Positions 1 through 8,550 of a stretch of DNA of 64,000 nucleotides are shown piece by piece. Origin of the DNA: Vreelandella massiliensis (lineage in GTDB: Bacteria > Pseudomonadota > Gammaproteobacteria > Pseudomonadales > Halomonadaceae); contig NZ_LT699745.1 in assembly GCF_900155385.1 (NCBI RefSeq), positions 1,581,561-1,645,560 of the forward strand, written 5' to 3'. Numbering within the stretch: the stretch's first letter is position 1; each line of letters begins with the position of its first letter. The position numbers and the translations under genes were made by a program. The notes under the pieces were generated by a model. The model saw only the letters and a program-made list of their open reading frames with translations. It did no database searches and was not told where the DNA came from.

Positions 1-375
1 GCTTGCCATTGCAAGCGCACTTTGAAGTAGGGTGTCGACTCTTCTCACATCGATGGGATGTACTTGATAGGCATAGCAGGCGCTAAAAATCAGATCGCAC
101 GTTTTTACGTGACATAATTCGCTGTGCTTTACGATGGCCACCCATTGCACTAGTGATAAAAGGGAGTTGTTATTGATTTCCAAGGGAAACGCATGTGTGG
201 AAGAGTCGATAGTGATCAGTCCGACTCGAAATACATCATGGTTCAATAACTCTATCGCCCTTTGGGCATTGTCGGCATAACGGATCGTCCAGCCGTAACC
301 AGAAAGCTGTTTTAGGGTGTTCTGAATAGAAGCCGTGTTTCCTACTATCATGAGTTGCCTGGTTGGCTCCATCAT
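1..375 (-). CDS. VpsR-type sigma-54-dependent regulator, N-terminal part (cut by window edge)
   Basis: This is an open reading frame of 125 codons with no stop, running off the left edge. It begins at either of two adjacent ATGs (375 or 372), with a GAGGGA ribosome site about 5 bases upstream. The translation resembles the N-terminal domain of VpsR, a Fis-type sigma-54 activator that controls exopolysaccharide and biofilm genes in Vibrio: a receiver-like fold (LMIVGNTASIQNTL), a central QWVAIV strand, then DLIFSACYAYQVHPIDVRRV. It has no obvious phosphoacceptor acidic cluster, as in VpsR-type domains. The AAA+ and helix-turn-helix parts would lie outside the window. The identification rests on remembered similarity of the N-terminus only, so family confidence is moderate. 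That the frame is coding is more certain. Confidence 0.6.
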   Translation of the reverse strand, partial: MMEPTRQLMIVGNTASIQNTLKQLSGYGWTIRYADNAQRAIELLNHDVFRVGLITIDSSTHAFPLEINNNSLLSLVQWVAIVKHSELCHVKTCDLIFSACYAYQVHPIDVRRVDTLLQSALAMAS

Positions 376-900
376 CACGTTCCCTCATGGTTTGGCAATA
401 TTGCTGATAGTGATTGTCCTGCGAAAGGCGAATACTTTGCCCTGAGCCGGAGGTCTTGACCTTTTTTGTTCACCACCTGCAGCGTCTGCCTTGTTTGCTA
501 CTAAAAAAGAATCGCGTAAGGCTTCGAAACGTCGCAGCCATGGTGTGGCTGGAATGGACGGGATTAGTGTTGGTCGTATCAGGGCGATTGTAAAGAGATG
601 TATCAAGCGCTGAAGCACTCCCGTAAGAGGATTAATCCTCCCGATAATTTTAAGAAATTCAAAGCTTAACAGGTGCTTGTAGACGCATTGGATGGCGTTA
701 TGGAGAGTTCAAACCGAAATATAAATTAAAAAAATGGTACTTCGACCGAGCAGCATGATCCTGTTGGGTAATGCCGCGGTATAGTTAAATGCGTTGAATG
801 TCTATATTGGCCATCGCCGCGAAGCGCGCTACTGTATGGCGTCGGGTTAGCCAAAATACATCCCATGAAACGCGATGATAGAAAAAGAAGAGGAAACACT
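376..900. other. Intergenic stretch, no supported gene
   Basis: This stretch lies between the VpsR-like gene (leftward) and the ABC importer operon (rightward). Short open frames occur on both strands, but none has a convincing ribosome site plus a recognisable product. It must hold the promoters of both flanking units. The one clear structure is a 14-base perfect palindrome at 627-640, listed separately. The 3' half is locally AT-rich (about 660-740). Confidence 0.5.
627..640. promoter_or_regulatory. 14-base perfect palindrome, candidate operator
   Basis: GAGGATTAATCCTC is a perfect palindrome in the divergent intergenic region. Its size suits a dimeric regulator. No regulator is assigned, and a chance palindrome is possible. 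Confidence 0.25.
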
Positions 901-1860
901 ATGATGCGGCGTCGAATCCTTTCAGCGGTGCTGGGCTCCATGATGATGGCGGGCGTGGCCCAGGCGGATACCATTAATTTAGGCATTACACAGATTGTCG
1001 AGCACCCGGCGTTGGATGCCAGTCGACAAGGTGCGCTTGATGAACTTGCCGAGCGAGGATATGTCGAGGGTGAGAACCTTGATGTAGATTTCCAAAATGC
1101 GCAGGGCGATACGGCTATTGCGGCGCAAATCGCGCGCAAATTTGCCGGCGAAAGACCGGATTTAGTGCTGGCGATCAGCACCCCTTCAGCGCAAGCGGCG
1201 GCGTCCGCTATGCAGGATACACCGATCGTTTTTACCGCGGTGACAGACCCGCTGATCGCGAAGTTAGTGAGCAATATGGAAGCGCCCGGCGGCCATATCA
1301 CCGGCGTGGTCGATGCACCGCCCCTAGAAGCACAGCTTCAGCTAATTCGCGATATGTTCCCTGAAGCGGAGCGCTTAGGGGTTATTTATAACCCGGGTGA
1401 AGCCAACTCCGTCTCCCAGATCGAGAAACTTCAGGCCATGACGCCGGGGCTTGGTTTTGACCTGGTGGAAGTGACCGCCTCGCGCACTTCAGAAGTGATG
1501 GGAGCCGCGCGCAGCCTAGCGGGACGTGCTGATGCGATCTATGTGCCGGTCGACAATACCGTTGTCTCAGCGCTTGAGAGCGTGCTTAAAGTGAGCTATG
1601 ACGCTGACATTCCCGTGTTCACCGGCGATAACTCCTCCGTGGAGCGGGGGGCGCTGGCCGCCCTCGGCTTTAGTTATTACGATATGGGGCGTCAGACCGG
1701 TGAAATGATCGCCCGTATTCTCGAAGGCGAAAACGCCGGCGATATACCGGTCGGCACGGTCGAGAAGCTAGAGCTGATCGTCAACCGTGGCGCCGCCGAG
1801 CAGATCGGTTACGAGATTCCCGCCGAGTTCGAAGAGCAAGCCGTCGAGATCTTCGACTAA
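901..1860 (+). CDS. ABC transporter substrate-binding protein (ABC_sub_bind / TrpX type)
   Basis: Periplasmic binding protein of about 319 residues for the ABC importer encoded by the next two genes. I chose ATG 901 over an in-frame ATG at 865 because AGAGGAA lies just upstream and the product then opens with a compact signal peptide (basic MMRRR, hydrophobic core, cleavage after AQA). The mature part has the two-lobed ABC_sub_bind (DUF534) signature: an early LGITQIVEHPALD segment, an LVLAISTPSAQAA stretch, and a late FTGDNSSVERGALAALG segment, which in this family contacts the ligand. TrpX and YtlA belong to this family, and some members bind aromatic amino acids, but the ligand cannot be read from the sequence. 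Confidence 0.85.
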   Translation: MMRRRILSAVLGSMMMAGVAQADTINLGITQIVEHPALDASRQGALDELAERGYVEGENLDVDFQNAQGDTAIAAQIARKFAGERPDLVLAISTPSAQAAASAMQDTPIVFTAVTDPLIAKLVSNMEAPGGHITGVVDAPPLEAQLQLIRDMFPEAERLGVIYNPGEANSVSQIEKLQAMTPGLGFDLVEVTASRTSEVMGAARSLAGRADAIYVPVDNTVVSALESVLKVSYDADIPVFTGDNSSVERGALAALGFSYYDMGRQTGEMIARILEGENAGDIPVGTVEKLELIVNRGAAEQIGYEIPAEFEEQAVEIFD

Positions 1861-1878
1861 GGGAATTAGGAAGTACCG

Positions 1879-2760
1879 ATGAGTCTTATCGCTTTTCTTG
1901 GGGCCATTGAACTTGGCCTCATTTTTGGGTTTGTGGCGCTTGGCGTCTATCTCTCTTTTCGTGTGCTGGAGTTTCCCGACCTCACCGTCGACGGCAGCTT
2001 CCCTCTAGGGGCTGCCGTGGCGGCGGTTTGGATTGTTAACGGGGGTAACCCTTGGGTGGGAACGGCGCTTGCCGTCGTTGCTGGGGGGATGGCCGGTACC
2101 GTCACCGCATGGATGGCGGTGAAGCTCAAGATTCTCAATCTATTGGCATCGATTCTGTCGATGATCGCGCTCTACTCGATCAACCTGCGGATAATGGGGC
2201 GGCCCAATATTGCCTTGCTGATGGATGACACCATCTTTACCCCGCTGGAAGCGCTGCCGATAAGCCGCTATATCGTCTTTCCGATCGCCATTCTTTTGGG
2301 GTTGGCCGTTGTCACGATGCTGCTCAACCGCTTTCTTAACAGCGAAGTGGGCCTGGCCATGCGTGCAACCGGCGAGAATGCCCGCATGGCCTCGGGTAAT
2401 GGCATCAATACCTCGGTGATGGTGTTGGCTGGCATGGCGCTCTCCAATGCGTTGGTGGCATTGGGTGGTGCGCTTTTTGCTCAAAGCCAGGGCAGTGCCG
2501 ACGTCACCATGGGGGTGGGCACCATCGTGGTCGGCTTGGCGGCGGTTATCGGCGGCCAATCGCTGATTCCAGGCCGGACGATTTTGGTGGCGACCCTGGC
2601 GTGTATCTTCGGCTCTATTCTGTACCGCCTAATGGTGGCGGTGGCACTGAACGCCGATTTTATCGGTCTCAAGGCGCAGGATCTCAACTTGGTGACCGCA
2701 CTGCTGGTCGGTTTTGCCTTGGTACTGCCTCGGCTTAAGATGGGGAGGCGCGCGGCATGA
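1879..2760 (+). CDS. ABC transporter permease (TrpY/YtlD type)
   Basis: Integral inner-membrane permease of 293 residues with about eight hydrophobic segments. It belongs to the branched-chain-type permease superfamily (BPD_transp_2) that partners ABC_sub_bind proteins. The segment EVGLAMRATGENARMASGNG is the expected cytoplasmic coupling loop contacting the ATPase. The start is ATG 1879, 18 bases after the binding-protein stop, preceded by AGGAAG. Its stop overlaps the ATPase start by four bases (ATGA), so translation is probably coupled. Together the three genes form a complete importer. The substrate is unknown. Confidence 0.85.
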   Translation: MSLIAFLGAIELGLIFGFVALGVYLSFRVLEFPDLTVDGSFPLGAAVAAVWIVNGGNPWVGTALAVVAGGMAGTVTAWMAVKLKILNLLASILSMIALYSINLRIMGRPNIALLMDDTIFTPLEALPISRYIVFPIAILLGLAVVTMLLNRFLNSEVGLAMRATGENARMASGNGINTSVMVLAGMALSNALVALGGALFAQSQGSADVTMGVGTIVVGLAAVIGGQSLIPGRTILVATLACIFGSILYRLMVAVALNADFIGLKAQDLNLVTALLVGFALVLPRLKMGRRAA

Positions 2761-3551
2761 TCGAACTCCAAGATATTCACGTCACCTTTAACCCCGGCAC
2801 GCCGCTGGAAAACCACGTGCTGAAGGGCGTCAACCTCGCCATCGAGGAAAGCGAGTTTGTCACCGTGATTGGCGGCAATGGTGCCGGGAAATCAACGCTA
2901 CTCAATGTATTGGCCGGCGAGATCATTGCCCAACCCGGAAAAGTTTTGATCGGAGGCCGCGATGTCACCCGCTTGCCGGCGTTTAAGCGCGCTGATTTGG
3001 TCGCGCGGGTCTATCAAGATCCGTTAGCCGGCACCTGCAGCACCCTTACCCTTGAAGAGAACATGGCGTTGGCCTTTTCACGCGGGCGGCGCAGACGACT
3101 AGGCCGTGCGCTGGATCGTGCCCTGCGCAGCCGGTTGCGCGACAATCTCGCCCGTTTGGGCCTGGGGCTTGAAAATCGCCTCAATGACAGTATCGGTCTG
3201 CTTTCCGGCGGCCAGCGCCAGGCGGTGAGCCTGCTGATGGCGGCGCTACAGCCCATGGAGATTCTGCTACTCGATGAACATACCGCCGCTCTTGATCCGC
3301 GCATCGCCAGCTTTGTTCTGGATCTTTCGGCAGAGATCATCCGTGAGCAGCGTCTCACGGCGCTAATGGTGACGCACAGCATGCGCCAGGCATTAGACGT
3401 GGGCAGCCGAACCATTATGATGGATCAGGGAGAAGTGGCGTTTGATGTGAAGGGCTATGAGCGCGAGGGCGTTGACGTGCCGGATCTGCTCAAGCTCTTT
3501 GAGCGTGCCCGGGGGCAAGAAGTCGACGACGATTCGCTGCTGCTGGGGTGA
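2757..3551 (+). CDS. ABC transporter ATP-binding protein (TrpZ type)
   Basis: Cytoplasmic ATPase of 264 residues for the upstream permease. Visible motifs: Walker A GGNGAGKSTL (about residues 40-49), Q-loop in VYQDPLAGT, signature LSGGQRQAVS, Walker B ILLLDEHTAAL and the switch histidine in VTHSMRQAL. In Walker B the usual DEP is DEH, which is common in this subfamily. The ATG overlaps the permease stop by four bases. A hairpin with a T-run (3649-3678) follows and likely ends the operon. Confidence 0.88.
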   Translation: MIELQDIHVTFNPGTPLENHVLKGVNLAIEESEFVTVIGGNGAGKSTLLNVLAGEIIAQPGKVLIGGRDVTRLPAFKRADLVARVYQDPLAGTCSTLTLEENMALAFSRGRRRRLGRALDRALRSRLRDNLARLGLGLENRLNDSIGLLSGGQRQAVSLLMAALQPMEILLLDEHTAALDPRIASFVLDLSAEIIREQRLTALMVTHSMRQALDVGSRTIMMDQGEVAFDVKGYEREGVDVPDLLKLFERARGQEVDDDSLLLG

Positions 3552-3648
3552 GTCAAATGGGTGATTAAAAAATGACCCAAGGCACGTTGCGCCATCATAG
3601 CATGGTGCGGTGATACAGCGGCAATCGTGTTTGTAGTAGGCTAGTGGG

Positions 3649-3678
3649 GCTCGTCGGCAGTGGTCGGCGAGCTTTTTT
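3649..3678 (+). terminator. Rho-independent terminator of the ABC operon
   Basis: GCTCGtCG, a short loop, then CGgCGAGC followed directly by six T. It lies about 100 bases after the ATPase stop and just before the next gene. Confidence 0.75.
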
Positions 3679-3708
3679 CATCGAAGCTACCAGGATAGGT
3701 GTGCGGGA

Positions 3709-5238
3709 ATGCACGATCTAAATTCTGCCCAAGAGGTTGCCGAGCCGGCGTTGCAGCTTGCACTGCCGAAGCGTTTGCAAGCGAAGCTGAATGAGGGATC
3801 AAGTTTGCCGTCGATGCCGGCAGCAGTGGGGCGCGTGCTAAGCGTGGCAAGACAGCCCGATGCGGGGTTGGCCGATTTTGCCCGGGCGATCGAAAATGAT
3901 CCCGCGCTCACCCTGCGTCTACTCTCGCTTGCCAACAGTGCTTTCTATTCGCGCCACCAAATGAAGCTGCATACCTGCTATGAAGCGGTGTCGCGCATAG
4001 GGTTGGATGCCACCCTTGCGGCGGTGATGAGCTTTGGCTTATCGCGCACCGGCCATCAAAGCAGTCATTTGGCGCTTTTATGGCAGCGCGCCACGGTCGC
4101 GGCCCTGGCCGCCCGCTATCTCGCCCAGCAACTCTGCCCGGTTCAGTCGGGAACCCTCTTCACCATGGCGCTGCTGCAAGATATCGGCGTGTTAGCCCTG
4201 GACTCGATTGCCCCCCAAGAGGCTGAAAGGCTCTATGCTAATGTCGTCACTGACCACTCGGCGCTGGAAATAGAGGAAGCCACGCTATTTGGCTCAAACC
4301 ACGCCGTTGTAGGCGCATGGCTGGCGCAGCGCTGGGGCGTGCCGGAACACCTGGTCAGCGGCATTGAGCAGAGTCATGGCTCGCTTGCCCAGATTCCGGT
4401 GGATCTGCTGTGTTTGCGTCTGTCAGGGCCGATCGCCGATGCGTGGCTTTCACCGTCGCCAGCCAAAGCCTTGGTTAACCTGGTGTATCAATTCAAGCTA
4501 GTGGATGGCGCGGAGAGTATTTCGATTCATCAGCTGTTAAATGATATTCAAAATCAGCTGCCGGCCATGGCGAGTTTGTTGGATGTCACCGCGCCACCGC
4601 AGCACGATAACGAACAGATGCTGCAAGAAGCGCAGCAGCATCTGTTTAAGCAGACGTTAACATTGAGCGCCAGGCTCGATGAGCAGCAAAACGAGATGGA
4701 CGCGTTGCGCAAGCGCCAGGATGACCTTGAAGCGCTTAGCCGCCAGGACGCGCTAACCGGATTGGCGAACCGGCCATGGCTCGAAGAGCAACTACAGCAA
4801 CGCTTTACCCTTTGCCAAGCACAAACCCGCACCATGTCGATCGTCTTTATCGACCTTGATCACTTTAAAGATCTTAACGACGAATACGGCCATCAGGTGG
4901 GCGATAGGGTGCTGGAGCGGTTTGGCACCTTGCTGAATGCCACCATCCGCGAAGGCGATCTTGCGGGCCGTTATGGCGGCGAGGAGTTCTTGGTGATTCT
5001 GCCGGATGAAAATGCCGCCGGGGCCAGAGTGATGGTGGAGCGCTTGCTTAAACGCTTAGCCGAGGAGCCGGTGATCCATGTCCAAGGGAAGCCGCTGTAT
5101 GTATCGGCATCCGTGGGTATTGCCAGCCACGCGGAAGGCGCGTTCGCCAATATTCGCGAGCTGATCGATGCTGCTGATCAGTGCATGTACGGCGTTAAGC
5201 GCTCGGGAAGAAGCGGCGTGGCCATTTACGGCGGTTAA
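3709..5238 (+). CDS. HDOD domain-diguanylate cyclase (GGDEF) protein
   Basis: Soluble signalling protein of 509 residues with no membrane segment. An HDOD domain (about residues 25-220; ENDPALTLRLLSLANSAFY is typical) is followed by a short coiled-coil linker (Q/E-rich, about 305-345) and a GGDEF domain (about 345-505). The active-site motif GGEEF is at 423-427, and the product-inhibition I-site RxxD (REGD) is at 414-417, so it should make cyclic di-GMP and be feedback-inhibited. HDOD domains lack HD phosphohydrolase residues and usually act as binding or scaffolding modules. ATG 3709 has only a weak ribosome site (AGGATAGG further upstream). It is transcribed alone and converges on mntR. Confidence 0.88.
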   Translation: MHDLNSAQEVAEPALQLALPKRLQAKLNEGSSLPSMPAAVGRVLSVARQPDAGLADFARAIENDPALTLRLLSLANSAFYSRHQMKLHTCYEAVSRIGLDATLAAVMSFGLSRTGHQSSHLALLWQRATVAALAARYLAQQLCPVQSGTLFTMALLQDIGVLALDSIAPQEAERLYANVVTDHSALEIEEATLFGSNHAVVGAWLAQRWGVPEHLVSGIEQSHGSLAQIPVDLLCLRLSGPIADAWLSPSPAKALVNLVYQFKLVDGAESISIHQLLNDIQNQLPAMASLLDVTAPPQHDNEQMLQEAQQHLFKQTLTLSARLDEQQNEMDALRKRQDDLEALSRQDALTGLANRPWLEEQLQQRFTLCQAQTRTMSIVFIDLDHFKDLNDEYGHQVGDRVLERFGTLLNATIREGDLAGRYGGEEFLVILPDENAAGARVMVERLLKRLAEEPVIHVQGKPLYVSASVGIASHAEGAFANIRELIDAADQCMYGVKRSGRSGVAIYGG

Positions 5239-5245
5239 CGTAGGC

Positions 5246-5728
5246 TTATTTTGCCTTCTCATCGGTGTAGCGCTGCATGATGGCGAGTGTTTCGTCGCTC
5301 ACGTGATGCTCCATGCCTTCGGCGTCAATGCGCGCGGTGGTATCGCTGACGCCAAGTGCGCGCAAAAAATTCAGCACAATGCCGTGGCGTTCGCGTGACG
5401 CATTCGCCATGGCTTGCCCTTCCGGTGTGAGAAAAAGCGATCGATAGGGCTGACTTTTCACTAAGCCGAGTTCGTTTAGGCGGCGGATCATTTTCGAGAC
5501 CGTTGCTTGGCTGACGGCCATGCGGCTGGCGATATCCGCCGCGCGCGCCTCCCCGCGATGTAAAAGCAAATCCCCGATGAGTTCGACATAATCTTCGATA
5601 AGCTCCGTCTCGTGGGCGTTACGCACCGTTTCATATTGGCGGGCGTGCTGCTCTACGGGGGGGAGGGCATCGCCGCTTTGCAAAGGCGTTTTTGAGGCCT
5701 GTTGTGAAGAGGGTATAGAGTGGCTCAT
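5246..5728 (-). CDS. mntR: Manganese-responsive regulator MntR (DtxR family)
   Basis: Transcription regulator of 160 residues that closely resembles E. coli MntR by memory: an N-terminal tail, a winged helix (DIASRMAVSQATVSKMIRRL, about 86-105), and a metal-binding dimerisation domain ending in DAEGMEHHVSDETL, whose E/H/H residues are metal ligands in the family. It lacks the C-terminal SH3-like domain of DtxR/IdeR, as expected for MntR. It is divergent from a cluster-9 ABC importer, the usual target: with Mn(II) bound it represses uptake. A candidate operator lies between them (5797-5811). Confidence 0.88.
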   Translation of the reverse strand: MSHSIPSSQQASKTPLQSGDALPPVEQHARQYETVRNAHETELIEDYVELIGDLLLHRGEARAADIASRMAVSQATVSKMIRRLNELGLVKSQPYRSLFLTPEGQAMANASRERHGIVLNFLRALGVSDTTARIDAEGMEHHVSDETLAIMQRYTDEKAK

Positions 5729-5796
5729 TAGGTAAACGTATCATGATGAATGAAAAATGCTTATTGGCGTTACAACCGTAGCTTAATGCATTATTG

Positions 5797-5811
5797 TTTG
5801 CCAAGGCTAAA
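5797..5811. promoter_or_regulatory. Candidate MntR operator
   Basis: TTTGCCAAGGCTAAA contains the dyad GCC-AA-GGC with partly symmetric T/A flanks, in the mntR / Mn-importer divergent region. A further GGCTAAA lies about 30 bases nearer the importer start. Position and dyad fit a DtxR/MntR-type site, but the match to a known consensus is only partial. Confidence 0.35.
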
Positions 5812-5882
5812 CTATTTGCACTAAGCTTTTCCAGTAGGCTAAAGTGCTCTTCCATAAAAGCGTTGAACAGCGGAGATTCATC

Positions 5883-6806
5883 ATGCCCCAGCGCCGCCTT
5901 TGGATGTGGACTTCTCTAACACTCACACTTGCCACTGCTTCATTCGGTGCGCACGCCCAGTCATCGCTGCAAATCGCGGTGACATTTTCCGTGCTTGGCG
6001 ATGTCGTGAAGCAAGTCGCGGGCGATGCTGCCGAGGTGTCGGTACTCACGCCGGTGAATGCCGAGGTACACGAGTGGGAGCTCACGCCGCGTAACTTCGC
6101 GCACTTAGAGCTTGCCGATATCGTTTTCTATAACGGCTACCAACTAGAGCAGTGGATGGGGCAGGTCGAGTCGACCGTGCGCGATGGCGTGCCTCTCATC
6201 GCGGTAGCGGAAGCCTCGGGGTATCCCACACAATCGATTGTCACCGGTGAGCTCTCCGGTGACGTTGATCCGCACTTATGGATGGACCCGCGTGCGGTGG
6301 CAGCTTACGCCGAGGTGATTGCAGACACCCTCGCCGACGTCGAGCCCGGACAGGCGCAGGCGTTTGAGCAGCGCGCGCACGCTTTAAGTGAGTCCCTTGA
6401 TGCGCTCTATGAGGATATCACGCAAACGCTTGCCCCCATCGACGAAGACCAACGCTTTCTGCTCAGCAGTGAGGCGGCTTTTACCTACTTTGCCGATGCG
6501 TTCGATTTTGATCATACCGGTATCTGGGGCAACAACGCGGAGTCGGAAGGCTCCCCTAGGCAATTGATGGCGGTGGTGGATAAAATCAACGCGCGCCAGC
6601 CCGGGGCGATTTTTTGGGAGAGCACGATTTCCGATCGCCACGTGACAAGCATCGCCCGCGATACCGGCGTCTCGGTTGCCGGCCCGCTTTATGTCGACTC
6701 GCTCAGCGAGCCCGACGGCCCAGCCAGCAGCTACCAAGAGATGATGCGCTACAACGCTGATCTGCTGCGCCGCTATCTAGGCTCGGAAGCCGATGATGGC
6801 GAATAA
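5883..6806 (+). CDS. Manganese/zinc ABC transporter substrate-binding protein (cluster 9)
   Basis: Periplasmic metal-binding lipoprotein-like protein of about 307 residues (ZnuA/PsaA/MntA superfamily). ATG 5883, with GGAG nine bases upstream, is preferred to an ATG at 5844 because it gives a clean signal peptide (MPQRRLWMW, hydrophobic core, cleavage after AHA). Metal-site features are present: the first histidine in NAEVHEWELTP, the second in DPHLWMDPRA, an E in FLLSSEAAFTYF, and a D near DTGVSVAGPLYVDSL. It lacks the long His-rich loop of zinc-specific ZnuA. With mntR next door, manganese is the likelier substrate. The ATPase start overlaps its 3' end by 14 bases. Confidence 0.85.
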   Translation: MPQRRLWMWTSLTLTLATASFGAHAQSSLQIAVTFSVLGDVVKQVAGDAAEVSVLTPVNAEVHEWELTPRNFAHLELADIVFYNGYQLEQWMGQVESTVRDGVPLIAVAEASGYPTQSIVTGELSGDVDPHLWMDPRAVAAYAEVIADTLADVEPGQAQAFEQRAHALSESLDALYEDITQTLAPIDEDQRFLLSSEAAFTYFADAFDFDHTGIWGNNAESEGSPRQLMAVVDKINARQPGAIFWESTISDRHVTSIARDTGVSVAGPLYVDSLSEPDGPASSYQEMMRYNADLLRRYLGSEADDGE

Positions 6807-7566
6807 CGCAGAGAGCGGTGCGATAGCGGTAAGCGGCCTGTATGCCGCCTACCAGCGCCAACCCGTGTTAAGTAATATCAGCGTTCGCTTTCCCAAGGGG
6901 CAGTGGACGGCGATTGTGGGTCCCAATGGCGCGGGGAAGTCGACGCTTTTTCATGTCCTGACCGGCAGCATGAAAGCGCTTAGAGGCGAGGTCACGGCGT
7001 TCGGCGAGCCCATCGCTAAGCACCGTCGCGCCGGCAGGATTGCCTATATGGCGCAGCGTGATGCCATCGAGTGGGACTTTCCCATTTCCGTTTGGGAAAC
7101 CGTGATGACCGGGCGCTTTGGCCACATTCGCCACGATGCGTGGTGGCGACGCCTTTTGCCCCTGCGCTTCACCCATCCGCGCCATGCTCGCGCCGTCACA
7201 GAGGCGCTTGACGCCGTGGATATGCTGGCCTTCTCCCATCGTCCGATAGGGGCGCTTTCCGGCGGCCAAAAAAAGCGCGTGCTGCTTGCCCGCGCACTGG
7301 CCCAACAAGCCGATACCCTGCTACTCGATGAGCCGCTTGCCGGCGTTGACCCGCCCAGTGAGCAGCTGATTTTGGCGGTGCTGGCGAAGCAGCGAAGCGC
7401 GGGGCGAACGGTGATTATGGTGACCCACGATATGCCGGGGGCGCGCCGCTTTGTCGATCACGTAGTGCTCATCAACCGTACCATCCGTGGCGAGGGAAGC
7501 CCCGAGGAGATGCTTAGCGACGCTAAGCTCGCCGAATTAGCGGTGGGCGCGCCATCCGAATCTTAA
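6793..7566 (+). CDS. Manganese/zinc ABC transporter ATP-binding protein
   Basis: ATPase of 257 residues (ZnuC/MntB type). Walker A GPNGAGKSTL, Q-loop YMAQRDAIEWDFP (the WDFP after the Q-loop is typical of metal-chelate importers), signature LSGGQKKRVLLARAL, Walker B LLLDEPLAGVD and the switch histidine in VTHDMPGAR are all present. The start lies inside the end of the binding-protein gene (ATGATG at 6793/6796), implying coupled translation. It energises the permease encoded next. Confidence 0.88.
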   Translation: MMANNAESGAIAVSGLYAAYQRQPVLSNISVRFPKGQWTAIVGPNGAGKSTLFHVLTGSMKALRGEVTAFGEPIAKHRRAGRIAYMAQRDAIEWDFPISVWETVMTGRFGHIRHDAWWRRLLPLRFTHPRHARAVTEALDAVDMLAFSHRPIGALSGGQKKRVLLARALAQQADTLLLDEPLAGVDPPSEQLILAVLAKQRSAGRTVIMVTHDMPGARRFVDHVVLINRTIRGEGSPEEMLSDAKLAELAVGAPSES

Positions 7567-7593
7567 CACCTATCGACCTGCTAGGAGCTACCG

Positions 7594-8511
7594 TTGCCAG
7601 CGCTGATTGACTCGCTAATCGCTACGTTCATGGCCGGCCTGATGGCGGTGGTGGGCGTGCTGCCCGACAGTGTTGCCGAGGCGTTCCAGTACGCCTTTAT
7701 GCAGCGGGCGCTTTTGACCTCGATGCTCGTCGGTGCCATTTGCGGCCTGCTCTCGTGCTTTGTGGTATTAAAGCGCTGGTCGCTTTTGGGGGATGCGATT
7801 TCTCATGCGGTGCTTCCCGGGGTCGCCGTGGCGTACCTTTTGGGCTGGCCGTTTTTTATCGGCGCGTTCATTACCGGCGCCTTAACGTCGTTAGGGATTG
7901 GCGCGATTGAGCGCCATACGCGGATTAAATCCGACGCGGCGATGGGACTGATGTTCACCGGCGCTTTTGCTGTCGGGATTGTGATCGTCAGCAAGATCGC
8001 CTCAAGCACTCACCTGTTGCATATTCTCTTTGGGAATGTCTTGGGCGTTCAGCCTTCAGCGCTACTGCTCACCCTGGTGGCGGGTGTCATCACGCTGTTG
8101 GTGGTGTGGCTTGCGTATCGCCCCTTGATGCTTTACGCCTTCGACCCGCAACAGGCCCAAGCCCTGGGGTTTAATACCGGTGTGATTCATTACGGGCTGA
8201 TTTTACTGCTAACGCTGACCATCGTGGCAAGCCTTGAAACGGTGGGGATTATCCTGGTGGTCGCGATGCTGATCACACCCGGTGCCACGGCGCATCTGTT
8301 AACCGACCGCTTTGCCACCATGTTGGCGATTTCGGTGATGGTGGGGGTGAGTGCGGCGGTGCTGGGGCTGTGGCTTTCGTTTGTGCTGGATGTGGCCTCA
8401 GGCGGCACGATCGTGCTCGTGGCAACGGGGTTATTTTTCTTGGCCCTGCTGTTTTCGCCCAAACACGGGGTGATCATGCGCCAGTGGCGGCGCCGGCGCA
8501 TGATGTCGTAA
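7594..8511 (+). CDS. Manganese/zinc ABC transporter permease
   Basis: Inner-membrane permease of about 305 residues (ABC-3 family, MntC/ZnuB type) with about eight hydrophobic segments. It starts with TTG at 7594: GGAG lies 7 bases upstream and no better ATG gives a full first helix. The family motif LLGDAISHAVLPGVAVAYLL (about residues 65-84) and the later ILVVAMLITPGATAHLLT are clear. It ends the MntR-linked operon and converges on the CBS-domain gene. Confidence 0.87.
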   Translation: MPALIDSLIATFMAGLMAVVGVLPDSVAEAFQYAFMQRALLTSMLVGAICGLLSCFVVLKRWSLLGDAISHAVLPGVAVAYLLGWPFFIGAFITGALTSLGIGAIERHTRIKSDAAMGLMFTGAFAVGIVIVSKIASSTHLLHILFGNVLGVQPSALLLTLVAGVITLLVVWLAYRPLMLYAFDPQQAQALGFNTGVIHYGLILLLTLTIVASLETVGIILVVAMLITPGATAHLLTDRFATMLAISVMVGVSAAVLGLWLSFVLDVASGGTIVLVATGLFFLALLFSPKHGVIMRQWRRRRMMS

Positions 8512-8550
8512 GTGCGTACTTAATAGCTGGCCATAAATAAAAAACAGTAA

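Noticed and set aside
385..618. A 77-codon minus-strand frame directly before the VpsR-like gene
   Set aside because: No ribosome site and no recognisable product; it overlaps the region expected to hold the promoter.
619..900. T-box or riboswitch ahead of the TrpX-type importer
   Set aside because: No T-box sequence, specifier stem or other aptamer core was seen; T-box control of such operons is a Firmicutes feature.
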